The notes: generated from the letters alone by a model not told the origin. DNA of 64,000 nt from Clostridiales bacterium (GCA_018376135.1 JAHABX010000010.1:1-64000); one strand, 5' to 3'; shown: positions 41,779 through 51,041, counted from the stretch's first letter. Made by a program: numbers and translations.

Positions 41779-42915
41779 TTAGCAACTCTTGAAAGCTTGA
41801 CACTTGTTCCGCCGCCCTCCATACTCTTCCCCCCTGACAGAGAAGCATTCCCTTACCTCACAGCTTCCGTCTGCATATTCTGCCTCTGTGGTATCCTGCG
41901 CCAGGATCAGCACCTCCGTCACATCCTGTTCCTGCAGCCACTGTCCCATATCCACCCGGAAATATCTGGGGTCGATCACGGTGATCCTCTCATAATGTGC
42001 CGTCAGAAAGGGAATCAGGTTATTGGCAAAGGAGTCCTTCAGTACAGCCAGATGACCGCCCTGCTGCTCTGTCTTAATCTGCACCACCGGATGATTTCCA
42101 TCCAGAAAGAACCGATATGCGTCCTCTCCCTTCAGATGCTGTTCCTGATACAGGCCCGTCACATCCGACTCTCCCAGGTCATAGACTGCCTCGCACTCCG
42201 TCCCCGGATCATAGAATTCCATCTGATCCGGTTCCTTGGCATAGTGAATCTTGCCGTAATGGGTTCCGTAAAAATCCTTTCTCAGTATCCGCTTCTCCAT
42301 ATGAACAAGCGGCAAGGGCGCAAGCCCCTGCTCCTTCGCCCACGCCTCATATGCATAATATGCCCCCAGCATGGTCCAGTGATGGTCTGTCCGGAAATAG
42401 ATGTATTCATCACGGTGATCAGAAAGGTTCTTCCACACTGCATCCTGTCTTCCCGGAAAGGAAAGAGGGGAAGGCACCTGTTCTGTAAGGACAGAACCGG
42501 CATGAGGCGCGTGGATACGGCTGACCGCATCCGCCCCGAACAGCTTTTGCATCTGTGTCTCCAGCGCATCCCAGTCCGCAGTCTCCTCGCTCTGTGCGAA
42601 CAGATATCCGTCCTTTCCAAGATAAATCTCCCGGATCTCCTTTTTTCCCAGCAGGATCTCGCAGCGGGTCTTCCAGCCCACCCACTGATCCCTGCCCGGA
42701 AACTGATCCGTCAGCCATTTTTCATATGCGGTTCCATAACTCCCGTCCAGGATCCCGGCGGTATTCATCTCCGGCTTCTGTGCCAGCATACGTTTCTCCC
42801 ATTCGGAATAGATCCGGTCCTTACTCAGAAGGTCCACGATCCAGAAACCGCACAGCACAAGAAAAAATAACAGGCAGAACACTGCCCTTTTACGATCGTC
42901 TCTTCTCATCATCAA
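41779..42915 (-). CDS. DHHW-family protein (AlgJ/AlgX-like, glycan O-acetylation)
   Basis: A 378-residue protein with an N-terminal membrane helix (residues about 10-28) and an extracellular SGNH-like domain. YFRTDHHWTMLGAYYAYEA carries the DHHW motif, and VLKDSFANNLIPFL the Ser block. Such proteins work with AlgI-type MBOAT enzymes to acetylate exported polymers. It overlaps the MBOAT gene by 4 bp. Confidence 0.88.
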   Translation of the reverse strand: MMMRRDDRKRAVFCLLFFLVLCGFWIVDLLSKDRIYSEWEKRMLAQKPEMNTAGILDGSYGTAYEKWLTDQFPGRDQWVGWKTRCEILLGKKEIREIYLGKDGYLFAQSEETADWDALETQMQKLFGADAVSRIHAPHAGSVLTEQVPSPLSFPGRQDAVWKNLSDHRDEYIYFRTDHHWTMLGAYYAYEAWAKEQGLAPLPLVHMEKRILRKDFYGTHYGKIHYAKEPDQMEFYDPGTECEAVYDLGESDVTGLYQEQHLKGEDAYRFFLDGNHPVVQIKTEQQGGHLAVLKDSFANNLIPFLTAHYERITVIDPRYFRVDMGQWLQEQDVTEVLILAQDTTEAEYADGSCEVRECFSVRGEEYGGRRNKCQAFKSC

Positions 42916-44231
42916 AACCTGAAATACAAAAACGGATTATAAGCTGCATCTACAATATAAGTGACAGACAGGATAAAGATCAGCACCCAGACAGCCGGAT
43001 ATCTTGCCAGCCGCTTCCCCGCGCCCACGGCACCCAGACCGCACAGCAGAAGCAGCAGTCCGTAGTTGGACAAAAGCCAGCCTGCCCGTCCGTTAAAAAA
43101 GCAGCATGCCCCGCCTGCCAGCATGCCGACCCAGCGGAGTCCCCCGGACAAATTCTCCAGCGCAAACACCGTCATTCCTGCCAGCACCGCGGTCATAGCA
43201 TACAGATGTCCCACCGCAGCCGGGAGCTTCTTCAGGACCTTCAAAAGGAACCATTTTTCCAGGATCAGAAGGATTCCGAAATACAATCCCCAGACAAGGA
43301 AATTCCAGCCCTTTCCATGCCAGATACCTGTCAGCGCCCATACGATCAGAATATTGCGGATCTGGACTGCCAGCCCCTTACGGTTGCCGCCCAGAGGGAT
43401 ATAGACATACTCCCGGAACCACTGCCCCAGAGAAATATGCCAGCGCCGCCAGAACTCCGTAATGCTTTTTGACCGATAGGGATAATCAAAGTTCTCCTTC
43501 AGATGAAAGCCAAAGATCTGTGCCAGCCCAATCGCCATATCCGAGTATCCGGAAAAGTCAAAATAGAGCTGCAGCGCATATGCCGCACTTCCCATCCATG
43601 CGGTCACCGTACTCATCTGTTCCATGGGAATCTCCTGCACTCCCTCCCACAGAAGCCCAATCTGATTGGCAAGCAGCACCTTTTTCCCAAGTCCCACGCA
43701 GAATCTTCCGATTCCGTCAAAGCTGTCCTGCCAGCTCATGGTACGATGATCCAGCTCTGCCGCCACATCCTTGTATTTTACAATAGGACCTGCGATCAGC
43801 TGGGGAAACATGGTCACATAGGCTCCAAAGGATATGATATCCCTCTGGACCGGCGCCTCGCCCCGGTAAACATCTATGGTATAGGACATGGTCTGGAACG
43901 TATAGAAGGAGATTCCAATGGGAAGCGGGAATAGCCCCGTATACTTGAACAGTCCCAATAAAGACAAATTGACAAGGACGGACTCAAAAAGCACCGCCCC
44001 CGCCAGATTCTTTTTCGCATGCTTCCTCGCATATTCGATCAGTCTGCCGTTCCCGTAATCCAGAAACGTGGAGAAAAGCATAATACCGATATAGACAGGC
44101 TCCCCCCACGCATAGAAAAACAGACTCCCCAGGAAAAGCACCAGATTGCGGTACTTTTCCGGGACAAGCAGATACACTGCCAGAAATGCCGGAAGAAACC
44201 GAAACATAAATACAAGACTGGAAAATACCAT
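42912..44231 (-). CDS. MBOAT O-acyltransferase (AlgI/DltB-like)
   Basis: A 439-residue protein with about eleven helices: FYAWGEPVYIGIML, IGISFYTFQTMSYTIDVYRG, FWRRWHISLGQWFREYVYIPLGG and LTGIWHGKGWNFLVWG. The catalytic His is in the last block (TGIWHG). It moves acetyl groups across the membrane for transfer to a polysaccharide by the DHHW protein. The third gene, a DUF4358 lipoprotein, ends 3 bp upstream. Confidence 0.94.
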   Translation of the reverse strand: MVFSSLVFMFRFLPAFLAVYLLVPEKYRNLVLFLGSLFFYAWGEPVYIGIMLFSTFLDYGNGRLIEYARKHAKKNLAGAVLFESVLVNLSLLGLFKYTGLFPLPIGISFYTFQTMSYTIDVYRGEAPVQRDIISFGAYVTMFPQLIAGPIVKYKDVAAELDHRTMSWQDSFDGIGRFCVGLGKKVLLANQIGLLWEGVQEIPMEQMSTVTAWMGSAAYALQLYFDFSGYSDMAIGLAQIFGFHLKENFDYPYRSKSITEFWRRWHISLGQWFREYVYIPLGGNRKGLAVQIRNILIVWALTGIWHGKGWNFLVWGLYFGILLILEKWFLLKVLKKLPAAVGHLYAMTAVLAGMTVFALENLSGGLRWVGMLAGGACCFFNGRAGWLLSNYGLLLLLCGLGAVGAGKRLARYPAVWVLIFILSVTYIVDAAYNPFLYFRF

Positions 44232-44234
44232 CGC

Positions 44235-44777
44235 TTATTCTGTCAGTTCCTTTTCGATCACTGCCAGCGCCTTTTCATTCATCGCCTGGCATTCCTTGAC
44301 TGCTTCTTCTCCCTCTGCCTCATTCATATCATCACCAAGCTGTACGAAGCATACATAATTTCCGTAGGTCTCGATCTGGGACGCCTGGATCTTCGGAATG
44401 TTCACCGGATACTGTAAGCTGTCCTGAATCATCGCCTCTCTGTAGGTATCGAATGCATTCTCCACATCCTCAATCGTATCTTCCTTTGCCTTCACAATGA
44501 TCAGAGAATCCACATTCACGGAAATCATGGGAGTCTGTCCATAATACTCCTCATACATATCATCCGAGACGCCATACCAATCGCTCAGATATTCCGGCGC
44601 AAGCTCCGCGTCCGCCCAGTAATCCTCTCCCAGCTCAGCTGCAACCGCTTCTGCCAGAGTCTTGGTGGATACATCGTTCCGGAAGCTTTTTCCCGCTTCT
44701 TCAGTATCCTTTCCGTTTCCGCCGCAGCCTGTCAGCATACACGCTGCCATAATCACGGCAAGCCATCTTTTCTTCAT
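44235..44777 (-). CDS. DUF4358 lipoprotein
   Basis: A 180-residue lipoprotein (MKKRWLAVIMAACMLTGCGG). The domain with YGVSDDMYEEYYGQTPMISVNVDSLIIVKAKE is typical of DUF4358, whose genes commonly accompany MBOAT/DHHW pairs. It is first in the three-gene unit. Its role is unknown; a surface accessory factor for polymer acetylation is the contextual guess. RBS is GAGGTG. Confidence 0.82.
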   Translation of the reverse strand: MKKRWLAVIMAACMLTGCGGNGKDTEEAGKSFRNDVSTKTLAEAVAAELGEDYWADAELAPEYLSDWYGVSDDMYEEYYGQTPMISVNVDSLIIVKAKEDTIEDVENAFDTYREAMIQDSLQYPVNIPKIQASQIETYGNYVCFVQLGDDMNEAEGEEAVKECQAMNEKALAVIEKELTE

Positions 44778-44814
44778 CTTATCACCTCTTCATGTAGTCT
44801 TTCAGTTTTCTCAT

Positions 44815-45573
44815 TCATTTATTCTGTGCCTTTTGAAATTCTATCCGGCACACCCGCTCCAGAAACTCCAGATCCGCCTCCAGCGCATCCAGGATCAGCT
44901 CCTGCAGCTCCAGATTCTGCATCCATTTTTCACGAATCAGAAGCTTCCACACCATACGTCTGCAGAGCTGCTTTAAGCTCTGTGTATCAAATGCGGTAAG
45001 ATCTCCCTTCTTCATACTTGCGTGAAGTATTCCCACTATATCATGGATCACAAAATATTTCAACGACTCCTGCTTTGCCTCTGATTCCTCGCTTTGAGCG
45101 GCAAAACAGTAGAACAGAAACGGCAGAAAAAGAATCAGACCGGATTCTTCCAGCTGCCTGACCGAATAATCTGCAAGTGTGATCGTATGGATCGGCAGAG
45201 TAATGCGCTCGTTCCCCGGGAATTCCAGTGTCGTAAAAAATTCTTCCTTTGCATTTCCTCCAAAATAAATGATCTGCGGCTCACGGATCTGCACCACGGA
45301 ATGCTCCGCTGCATCCACATAATGAAACACGCACCCTCGGTCCTCCGCATAGATCTGCAGCAGACCATCCATACGGCGGATCTGAAATTCATACCGGTTC
45401 GCACATCCGATCGTCAGCCAGATACAGATCACACCATGCTCATTCCACTCCTTTCTGACATCCTCGCCGTCCCCGTATTCTGTCCGAAAAAGATGGTTCA
45501 CCATTCGGATCAATGCCTGATCAGACAGATTGAAAATCTTCTGTACTACCCATAGGTCATCCTTATAACACAT
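44815..45573 (-). CDS. Rpn/PD-(D/E)XK nuclease-transposase-like protein
   Basis: A 252-residue cytoplasmic protein. WNEHGVICIWLTIGCANRYEFQIRRMDG resembles, over two short blocks, the beta-strand core of Rpn-type PD-(D/E)XK proteins, where the usual E-x-Q motif here reads EFQIRR. Helical C-terminal half follows. These proteins are abundant in Lachnospiraceae, and most have uncertain activity. It has its own promoter and an AAGGAG RBS. Family assignment is tentative. Confidence 0.5.
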   Translation of the reverse strand: MCYKDDLWVVQKIFNLSDQALIRMVNHLFRTEYGDGEDVRKEWNEHGVICIWLTIGCANRYEFQIRRMDGLLQIYAEDRGCVFHYVDAAEHSVVQIREPQIIYFGGNAKEEFFTTLEFPGNERITLPIHTITLADYSVRQLEESGLILFLPFLFYCFAAQSEESEAKQESLKYFVIHDIVGILHASMKKGDLTAFDTQSLKQLCRRMVWKLLIREKWMQNLELQELILDALEADLEFLERVCRIEFQKAQNK

Positions 45574-45684
45574 ATCGCTGCTCCTTCCAACTCATAACCG
45601 CAGCATACGAACCATTCTATTATATCCGCTTCAGGGAACTACGCCATAGACTTATAGCATTTGATTTATTTTCAAGACACTATC

Positions 45685-45713
45685 AGCATATAGAATTCTG
45701 CTCTGTCTGTCAA
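45685..45713 (-). promoter_or_regulatory. Promoter of the Rpn-like gene
   Basis: On the minus strand TTGACA (45708-45713), 17-bp spacer, TATGCT (45685-45690). It lies about 110 bp before the start. Confidence 0.65.
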
Positions 45714-45741
45714 GAAAAAAGAATCCCGATACCGGGATTCT
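45714..45741 (-). terminator. Terminator of the HPr gene
   Basis: AGAATCCCG (45720-45728) and CGGGATTCT (45733-45741) with loop ATAC; the minus-strand transcript then reads six U (45714-45719). Confidence 0.88.
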
Positions 45742-45769
45742 CACATTATAGATGCATCCCCCGGATGCA

Positions 45770-46036
45770 TCAGGACCATTGATCCAGATCGCGGAAGAAA
45801 GCACATATGCTTTCCAGCGCTTTCGCCTCATCTTCCCCGTCACATTCCACCGTTATATCATCCCCCGGACAGACAGGAAATGCCAGAAGGCTCATCAGGC
45901 TCTTGCAGTTCATCCTGTGCTCGCCATGGATCAGCATGACATGGGAAGAAAAAGCATTTGCCTCTCCCACAAGCGCTCCCGCCGGACGCAGATGAAGGCC
46001 CTGCTTATCACCTACCCGGATCTCTCTTCTGACCAT
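45770..46036 (-). CDS. ptsH: HPr-family phosphocarrier protein
   Basis: An 88-residue protein from the ATG at 46036 (AAGGGGTG upstream). GLHLRPAGALV holds the phospho-accepting His (15), and NCKSLMSLLAF the regulatory Ser region around position 46. Both functional residues are kept, so it could act in PTS transfer and in CcpA signalling; Leu16 replaces the usual Ala in GLHARPA. No ptsI is adjacent. It is preceded by a tandem repeat carrying promoter-like sequences. It may be a secondary HPr. Confidence 0.85.
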   Translation of the reverse strand: MVRREIRVGDKQGLHLRPAGALVGEANAFSSHVMLIHGEHRMNCKSLMSLLAFPVCPGDDITVECDGEDEAKALESICAFFRDLDQWS

Positions 46037-46072
46037 AAAAATCACCCCTTTTCCCACTGCATTACAGAATCC

Positions 46073-46280
46073 ATTATACCATGACCGCAGACGGTCATAG
46101 TGCCTCCGACGGATGCGCCGGACTTTCTGCGGTTCCGCAGAAATCCGATGCGCAGGTATAATGTCTGCCGACATTATACCATGACCGCAGACGGTCATAG
46201 TGCCTCCGGCGGATGCGCCGGACTTTCTGCGGTTCCGCAGAAATCCGATGCGCAGGTATAATGTCTGCCGACATTATACC
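46073..46280. repeat. 100-bp tandem repeat with promoter-like palindromes upstream of HPr
   Basis: Two copies of a 100-bp unit (46081-46180, 46181-46280) differ at one base (GAC/GGC near 46128/46228). Each holds small hairpins (GACCG/CGGTC, TCCG/CGGA, TTTCTGCGG/CCGCAGAAA) and ends in a palindrome GGTATAATGT-N6-ACATTATACC. On the minus strand TGGTATAAT, an extended -10, occurs at 46073-46080, 46173-46180 and 46273-46280, always aimed at HPr. Confidence 0.85.
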
Positions 46281-46281
46281 A

Positions 46282-46308
46282 TAAAAGGGGTACGTTTTCA
46301 CGTACCCC
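46282..46308 (-). terminator. Terminator of the xylFGH-like operon
   Basis: GGGGTACG (46287-46294) and CGTACCCC (46301-46308) form a perfect 8-bp hairpin, followed on the minus strand by UUUUA (46282-46286). It adjoins the tandem repeat. Confidence 0.85.
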
Positions 46309-46355
46309 GGGCAAAATTCATACTTTGTTAACAAACTGTCAGGAACAGCAGCCGA

Positions 46356-47525
46356 CTATCTGCTCTTTCTCTTGGATACCACGTCAAAGATAACTGCCGC
46401 CAGAAGGACAAGACCTTTTACCACCTTCTGATAATTGGCATCCACACCCATGATGGACATACCAAGGTTGATGACACCCATGAGCACCGCACCGATCATG
46501 GCTCCGGGCACGGTTCCGGTTCCGCCGTATGCGGAAACGCCGCCGACGAAGCAGGAGCTGATCGCATCCATCTCGTAGTTGGTTCCATAGGTAGGCTGCG
46601 CGGAGGTCATACGGGCAATCGTCAGGATACCTGCCAGTGCAGCCAGAAGTCCCATATTCGCGTATGCCAGGAAATAAACTCTGTCGGTGTTGATACCGGA
46701 AAGCCTGGTAGCCTTCTCGTTGCCGCCTACTGCATAGAAGTAACGTCCGGTGGTCGTCATGGAAGTAATGTAGCCATAGATCAGGACAACGATCAGCACC
46801 CATAACAGCGCGGACGGGATTCCTTTGTACAGGGAAAGGTTATAGGTGAACCAGAGAATTACCGCACAGAGCACAGCCACCTTTACAACCAGCGCATTCA
46901 CAGAACCGGTCTCATAACCTTTTTTCTTACGTGCAAAATATCCTTTAAACTGAATCACCGCATAGATCACACAGGCGATCACACCGGCCAGCATACAGGT
47001 CAGATTAAAGCCCTCCATTCCGAAGAAATCAGGGACATAGCATTCCGCGCCGCCGCCGAAGATCTTCTGGAACGTCTCATTGGTCACCGATACGGTCATT
47101 CCGTCCAGCACAACGTTGGAAAGACCACGGAATACCAGCATGCCAGCCAGGGTTGTGATGAACGGAGGAATCCGCACATAGGCGATCCAGAAGCCCTGCC
47201 ATGCACCGATAAGCAGACCTACGATCAGCATTGCAATGACTGACAGCCACATATTCATTCCCTTGTCCATCATGGATGCACCGACAGCGCCCACGAAGCA
47301 GACTACAGAACCGACAGACAGGTCGATATTTCCTCCGGTCAGGATACAGAGCAGCATACCCGTTGCCAGTATGAACACGTATGCGTTCTGTGCGATCAGG
47401 TTATTGATGTTCTGGGGAAGCAGGATCTTGCCCTGCGTCTGCCATGCAAAGAATGCAGTCACCAGGATCAGCACCAGGATCATCGTATTTTTCTTTATAA
47501 AATCCGTAACATTCGTTTTACTCAT
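46356..47525 (-). CDS. xylH: Sugar ABC transporter permease (XylH/GguB type)
   Basis: A 389-residue permease with about ten helices. GGNIDLSVGSVVCFVGAVGA and GAWQGFWIAYVRIPPFITTLAGMLVFRGL are standard in RbsC/MglC/XylH permeases; TGRYFYAVGGNEKATRLSGIN is the cytoplasmic EAA-like loop. Length near 390 favours XylH/GguB over RbsC. It ends the xylF-xylG-xylH operon and imports a pentose or related sugar. Confidence 0.9.
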   Translation of the reverse strand: MSKTNVTDFIKKNTMILVLILVTAFFAWQTQGKILLPQNINNLIAQNAYVFILATGMLLCILTGGNIDLSVGSVVCFVGAVGASMMDKGMNMWLSVIAMLIVGLLIGAWQGFWIAYVRIPPFITTLAGMLVFRGLSNVVLDGMTVSVTNETFQKIFGGGAECYVPDFFGMEGFNLTCMLAGVIACVIYAVIQFKGYFARKKKGYETGSVNALVVKVAVLCAVILWFTYNLSLYKGIPSALLWVLIVVLIYGYITSMTTTGRYFYAVGGNEKATRLSGINTDRVYFLAYANMGLLAALAGILTIARMTSAQPTYGTNYEMDAISSCFVGGVSAYGGTGTVPGAMIGAVLMGVINLGMSIMGVDANYQKVVKGLVLLAAVIFDVVSKRKSR

Positions 47526-47528
47526 TGT

Positions 47529-49067
47529 CTACTCTCCTTTGCTCGACTTCAGAATGCAGGACATGATGATCTCCTGAGAAGCTTCTTCCTTGTTCAGCTC
47601 GCCCACGATCCGCCCTTCATTCATCACATAGATACGGTCACTCATACCAAGCACCTCCGGAAGCTCCGAGGAAATCATAATGACTGATTTTCCGGCCGCC
47701 GCCAGTTCGTTGATAATACAGTAGATCTCGTATTTTGCACCCACATCGATACCTCTGGTAGGCTCGTCCAGGATCAGCACATCCGGATCCGCGAACATCC
47801 ATTTTGCCAGAAGCACCTTCTGCTGGTTGCCGCCGGACAGATTGCCCACATTCTGCTCTACCGTCGGACATTTTGTCTTCAGCTTTTGACGGTACTCTTC
47901 TGCTACCGCATATTCCTTATCCTTGTCAATAATGGTATGACTGGAAACGCCTGCCATATTTGCCAGCGTCGTATTGATCTTGATGGGATTGGAAAGGATC
48001 AGTCCGTTGCCCTTACGGTCCTCGGTTACGTATGCCAGCTTGTGTTCAATGGCTTCACGCTCGTTCTTCAGAGTTACTTCCTGTCCGTTGATAATCAGCT
48101 TACCGGAAATATTCGTTCCATAGCTTCTGCCGAAAATACTCATGGCCAGCTCGGTACGTCCCGCACCCATCAGTCCGGAGATACCGACCACCTCCCCTTT
48201 ATGTACTCTGATGGATACATTATCCACCACCTTACGCTCTGAATAGAGCGGATGATATACATTCCAGTCCTGAACCTCCAGGCTCACATCTCCGATCTTC
48301 ACACCCGGTCTCTTCGGGAAACGGTCCGCGATCTCACGGCCGACCATTCCCTGGATAATACGGTCTTCCGTAATCTCATCCACGCCCTTTGCCAGTGTCT
48401 CGATGGTAGAGCCGTCACGGATGACGGTGATCTTGTCCGCCACATATGCGATCTCATTCAGCTTATGGGAAATGATGATACAGGTCATACCGTTCTTCTT
48501 AAACTGCAGAAGCAGATCCAGAAGGGCTTTGGAATCTGTCTCATTCAGAGACGCCGTCGGCTCATCCAGGATTAGAAGCTTTGCATTCTTTGCAAGCGCT
48601 TTTGCGATCTCCACCAGCTGCTGTTTACCTACGCCGATATCCTTGATCAGTGTTCTGGAGGACTCGTTAAGTCCTACTGTCTTTAAATGAATATCTGCCT
48701 GACCGTAAGTCTCATTCCAGTCAATGGCAGCCTTTTTTCCGCGTTCATTACCGAGGAACATATTTTCCCCGATGGTCATATAAGGGACCAGCGCCAGCTC
48801 CTGATGGATGATGACGATTCCCTTTTCTTCACTGTCTTTAATCTTACCGAATTTACATATCTCACCGTCATAGACGATGTCACCTTCATATGTGCCGTAT
48901 GGATAGATACCGCTTAACACATTCATCAAAGTCGATTTCCCGGCTCCGTTCTCACCGACCAGAGCATGAATCTCGCCTTCCTCGACCTGGAGATTCACAT
49001 TATCCAGTGCCTTAACACCAGGGAATGTTTTGGTGATATTTTTCATCTCAAGCAAAATCTTTGCCAA
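47529..49067 (-). CDS. xylG: Sugar ABC transporter ATP-binding protein (XylG/GguA type)
   Basis: A 512-residue ATPase with two ABC domains. First: Walker A GENGAGKST, signature VGKQQLVEIAKAL, Walker B LLILDEPTASLNE. Second: degenerate P-loop GLMGAGRTEL, signature LSGGNQQKVLLAKW, LILDEPTRGIDVGAKYEIY. The TTG at 49067 is chosen since GGGGAGGGG lies 5 nt upstream; the longer frame has no RBS. It powers sugar import with XylH and the binding lipoprotein. Confidence 0.93.
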   Translation of the reverse strand: MAKILLEMKNITKTFPGVKALDNVNLQVEEGEIHALVGENGAGKSTLMNVLSGIYPYGTYEGDIVYDGEICKFGKIKDSEEKGIVIIHQELALVPYMTIGENMFLGNERGKKAAIDWNETYGQADIHLKTVGLNESSRTLIKDIGVGKQQLVEIAKALAKNAKLLILDEPTASLNETDSKALLDLLLQFKKNGMTCIIISHKLNEIAYVADKITVIRDGSTIETLAKGVDEITEDRIIQGMVGREIADRFPKRPGVKIGDVSLEVQDWNVYHPLYSERKVVDNVSIRVHKGEVVGISGLMGAGRTELAMSIFGRSYGTNISGKLIINGQEVTLKNEREAIEHKLAYVTEDRKGNGLILSNPIKINTTLANMAGVSSHTIIDKDKEYAVAEEYRQKLKTKCPTVEQNVGNLSGGNQQKVLLAKWMFADPDVLILDEPTRGIDVGAKYEIYCIINELAAAGKSVIMISSELPEVLGMSDRIYVMNEGRIVGELNKEEASQEIIMSCILKSSKGE

Positions 49068-49150
49068 ATAAACCCCTCCCCGCTCTTTCTTCAAAAGCAG
49101 GCGGGCTAATGTCTTAACCCGCCTGAACCGCATTTACATATCAGTTATTC

Positions 49151-50314
49151 TTATTTAAGGTCATCCTCGGTATAGTATCCGGAATCAATTAAGATCTCTT
49201 TGTAGTTGTCAGCATCCGCGTATACCGGCTCGCAAAGGTAAGACGGAACAACGCCTGTACCGTTGTCGTAGGTCTCAGTATCGTTAACCGGAGCTTCCTC
49301 ACCCCTCATGACAGCGTCAACCATCTCAACAACCTTGGAAGCCAGAGCTCTGGTATCCTTGAATACAGACATGGACTGTTTTCCGGCGATCATGTTCTTA
49401 ACGCTTGCAATGTCACAGTCCTGACCAGTCAGTACCGGATACTCGCCGGTGTAGTTAGCTGCCAGAGCATTTGCCACGCCAAGAGCGGTAGAGTCATTGG
49501 AAGCAAGAACTACGTCAAGCTGAGTTCCGTCAGAGTAATTGGAGGACAGGATGTTCTCGAATCTCTTCTGAGCTTCTTCTGTAGACCAGTTCGGAGTAGC
49601 TACCGTTGCTTTGTCGATCTGTCCGGACGGAACAACCAGTTTGCCCGCATCGATGTATGGCTGAAGAACGTCCATAGCACCGCCGTAGAAGAAGTTCACG
49701 TTGTTGTCACCCGGGTCGCCGGTAACGATCTCCAAATTAAACGGTCCGTCCTGATTCTCAAGATCCAGTGCATCTACGATGTACTCGCCCTGTGTCTTGC
49801 CTACCAGATAGTTATCGAAGGTAGCGTAGTAGGATACTGCATCAGAGTTCATGATCAGACGGTCATATGCGATAACCGGAATCTCTTTTTCCTTTGCCTG
49901 CGCAAGTACGGTTCCCAGTGCATCACCATCGATGGAAGCGATAACCAGCAGCTCGCATCCGTTGTTGATCATGTTCTCAACCTGAGATACCTGAGTCTGG
50001 ATGTCGTTGGATGCATACTGTAAGTCAACCGTATATCCTGCAGCCTCCAGCTCTGCCTTCATGTTGGAGCCGTCCTGGTTCCATCTCTGAAGATCCTTGG
50101 TCGGCATTGCCACACCGATCAGTCCGCCTGCTGCCTCTGCAGGCGCTTCTGCCTCTGCCCCCTCAGCAGGCGCTTCTGTCTCTGCCTCTGCAGGTGCTTC
50201 TGTCTTCTCCTCTGCAGGTGCTGCCGCTTCCTCTGTCTTTGATCCGCCGCAGCCGGTCATCAGAGAAGCTACCATTGCTACACTAAGTAAAGTACCAAGT
50301 AATTTTCTTTTCAT
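49151..50314 (-). CDS. xylF: Sugar-binding lipoprotein (XylF/ChvE-like)
   Basis: A 387-residue lipoprotein (signal to LMTGCGG), with a 45-residue Glu/Ala/Pro/Thr linker (PAEAETEAPAEG) and a type-I periplasmic-binding domain: LIGVAMPTKDLQRWNQDGSNM, PVIAYDRLIMNSDAVSYYATFDN and VLASNDSTALGVANAL. YDRLI and WNQDG are typical of XylF/ChvE proteins that bind xylose, arabinose or glucose. It is first in the xylFGH operon and likely the most expressed. Confidence 0.93.
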   Translation of the reverse strand: MKRKLLGTLLSVAMVASLMTGCGGSKTEEAAAPAEEKTEAPAEAETEAPAEGAEAEAPAEAAGGLIGVAMPTKDLQRWNQDGSNMKAELEAAGYTVDLQYASNDIQTQVSQVENMINNGCELLVIASIDGDALGTVLAQAKEKEIPVIAYDRLIMNSDAVSYYATFDNYLVGKTQGEYIVDALDLENQDGPFNLEIVTGDPGDNNVNFFYGGAMDVLQPYIDAGKLVVPSGQIDKATVATPNWSTEEAQKRFENILSSNYSDGTQLDVVLASNDSTALGVANALAANYTGEYPVLTGQDCDIASVKNMIAGKQSMSVFKDTRALASKVVEMVDAVMRGEEAPVNDTETYDNGTGVVPSYLCEPVYADADNYKEILIDSGYYTEDDLK

Positions 50315-50391
50315 CTTGGAATCCCTCCCTTTCTTTGTTGATATAACCTTACCATATTCCCCGCAGGACTAACTTGTCTTCTTCTGTACAT

Positions 50392-50461
50392 TTTATACAG
50401 CACACCACTGCCTCCGGCAAGAAAAAGCAGGACAAATTTGTTCTGTTCAAATTTGTCCTGC
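50392..50461 (-). promoter_or_regulatory. Promoter and upstream palindrome of the xylFGH operon
   Basis: On the minus strand TTGCCG (50415-50420), 17-bp spacer, TATAAA (50392-50397). Immediately upstream of the -35 is a 14-bp perfect inverted repeat (50427-50440 and 50448-50461; GCAGGACAAATTTG), and a third half-site, CAAATCTGTCCT, follows at 50463-50474. This is a good place for the YesN-type activator, but the hairpin could also be a terminator for outside transcripts. Confidence 0.6.
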
Positions 50462-50489
50462 ACAAATCTGTCCTATCATCGTTTTTTTG

Positions 50490-50558
50490 CAGGTCAGTCC
50501 CCGATTTCAACAGGTCAGTCCCGGAAGGATTGCACAGAAACGGAAAGTAACTTATACT
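50490..50558 (+). promoter_or_regulatory. LytTR-type direct repeats and promoter of the lytTR operon
   Basis: CAGGTCAGTCCC occurs twice (50490, 50511), 21 bp apart, exactly two helical turns, as LytTR sites are. The promoter follows: TTGCAC (50530-50535), 17-bp spacer, TATACT (50553-50558). The second repeat ends about 8 bp before the -35, a position fit for activation by the gene product itself. Confidence 0.75.
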
Positions 50559-50587
50559 GTCAGCAGGAACAGCGGAGGTGGCAGAGC

Positions 50588-51028
50588 TTGAAGATCAAAA
50601 TAGAGGAAGATATAAAAGCGGAAGATCTGGAGATCACCATTCGGTGCAGACAGACCAGCGATACGGTCATACGGATTCTGGAGATGCTCCGGATGACCGA
50701 CAGAAAACTGACCGGGCACCGGGAAAACCAGACTTATATTCTGGACGTAAGTCAGATATTATACATTGATACCGTGGAGAAAAGGACGTTTCTGTATACA
50801 GAAGAAGGGGTATACGAAACACCGCTGAAGCTGTATGAGCTGGCGGAACGTCTGGAAAGCTGTGATTTTTTCCGGGCATCCAAGTCATCCATCATTAACT
50901 TTAACCAGATACAGTCCTTAAAGCCGGAGTTTGGCGGGACCATGCAGGTGACCATGACAAACGGGGAACGCCTGAACGTGTCCCGGCAGTATGCACGGGC
51001 TATTAAAGAAAAACTGGGCTGCCTGTAG
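50588..51028 (+). CDS. LytTR-domain transcription regulator
   Basis: A 146-residue protein. The TTG at 50588 has GGAGGTGG upstream. The LytTR DNA-binding domain spans about 55-144: ILYIDTVEKRTFLYTEEGVYETP, FFRASKSSIINFNQIQSL and NGERLNVSRQYARAIKEKL. It has no receiver domain. It is followed by a DUF3021 membrane partner, a pair in which the membrane protein usually modulates the regulator. It probably activates its own promoter and so the ABC exporter below. Confidence 0.9.
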   Translation: MKIKIEEDIKAEDLEITIRCRQTSDTVIRILEMLRMTDRKLTGHRENQTYILDVSQILYIDTVEKRTFLYTEEGVYETPLKLYELAERLESCDFFRASKSSIINFNQIQSLKPEFGGTMQVTMTNGERLNVSRQYARAIKEKLGCL

Positions 51029-51041
51029 GAGGGAACGAATT

